From positions 1 through 5,384 of the forward strand of contig CAMFGQ010000095.1 of the NCBI GenBank assembly GCA_945950065.1: 5,384 bases of DNA, in the 5' to 3' direction. Positions 5,176 through 5,384 of the stretch are shown piece after piece. The notes beneath the pieces are model-generated. The model ran no database searches. It had not been told where the DNA came from and saw nothing but the letters and a program-made list of their open reading frames with translations. The position numbers and the translations under genes are program-made. Origin of the DNA: an uncultured Clostridia bacterium. GTDB lineage: Bacteria > Bacillota > Clostridia > Peptostreptococcales > Acidaminobacteraceae. Positions within the stretch are counted from its first letter, which is position 1; the number at the start of each line of letters is the position of its first letter.

Positions 5176-5384
5176 TGTTTTCTTAACACCAATACTACCC
5201 ATTCCCCTTGGCTTCTTTTCTCCACCAGGTCAAAGGCATTGCCATAGGCTAAAAGGAGTTCATCTACTCGCTTATCCAAAATACCAGAAAGAATCAAGAT
5301 TCCTTCATCCACTAATAGTCTTGCTGCATCTTCTACCATTCTAACAAGAATAGGTGGAAGAATGTTGGCAACAATAAGATTGGC
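5172..5384 (-). CDS. prmA: Ribosomal protein L11 methyltransferase, C-terminal 70 residues (cut by window edge)
   Basis: Only the end of the gene lies in the window. The segment starts with NLIVANILPPIL, the PrmA version of the 'D-x-I-x-A-N-I' motif that follows the SAM-binding core. It continues with LLVDEGILILSGILDKRVDELLLAYG and ends GEWVVLVLRKQ, all characteristic of PrmA. The enzyme trimethylates several amino groups of ribosomal protein L11. The first residue of the motif is Asn rather than the more common Asp. The N-terminal L11-recognition domain and the glycine-rich SAM loop lie outside the window. The TGA stop (5172-5174) overlaps the rsmE ATG by two bases. The prmA-rsmE pair is common in Bacillota, which strengthens both calls. 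Confidence 0.93.
   Translation of the reverse strand, partial: ANLIVANILPPILVRMVEDAARLLVDEGILILSGILDKRVDELLLAYGNAFDLVEKRSQGEWVVLVLRKQ

Noticed and set aside
1..5384. CRISPR array, tRNA, rRNA, insertion sequence or attachment site
   Set aside because: I scanned by eye for regular repeats, cloverleaf-like segments, transposase motifs and terminal inverted repeats and found none.

Overview
All recognisable genes in this window lie on the minus strand, so they are read here from the right edge to the left. Base composition is moderately AT-rich. Shine-Dalgarno sequences are of the AGGAGG/GGAG kind, and genes are tightly packed with overlapping stops and starts. The order prmA-rsmE-mtaB is typical of Bacillota. 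A low-GC Bacillota chromosome (Clostridia or Erysipelotrichia rather than a classical Bacillus) is the best reading, but that placement is inference.

Right part (2310-5384) is one compact operon of five intact genes, the first cut by the window edge. They are prmA (ribosomal protein L11 methyltransferase, C-terminal 70 residues), rsmE (16S rRNA m3U1498 methyltransferase), mtaB (tRNA ms2t6A37 methylthiotransferase), a histidine-triad (HIT/HinT-like) nucleotide hydrolase and an AlkD-type DNA alkylation-repair glycosylase. Adjacent genes overlap or nearly touch: ATGA at prmA/rsmE, TGATG at rsmE/mtaB, 9 bp between mtaB and hit, and a 16-bp overlap at hit/alkD. The unit ends in a clear hairpin terminator 14 bp after alkD. 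The first three genes modify the translation apparatus; hit and alkD are household nucleotide and DNA maintenance genes that appear to be co-transcribed.

Middle part (1862-2309) has no convincing gene. It holds the operon terminator and, just beyond it, a very good promoter (TTGATA, 17 bp, TGATACAAT) that starts a new unit. About 340 bp of apparently decayed sequence follows. The last 150 bp keep an open, leucine-rich frame that ends immediately before the ribosome-binding site of the next gene.

Left part (1-1861) is a broken two-gene ABC export system of the lactococcin-972 / 'bacteriocin-associated' type. The ATPase keeps all catalytic motifs but has a TGA stop just before the Q-loop. The permease (7-TM bacteriocin-associated membrane protein family, FtsX/MacB-like) carries two frameshifts and a tandem TAG-TAA, and runs off the left edge. 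Several independent lesions in one operon next to an intact household operon point to real decay of a bacteriocin/peptide export locus. I see no CRISPR array, tRNA, rRNA or insertion sequence, and nothing that I would call a new system; the decayed locus and its still-good promoter are the most interesting part.
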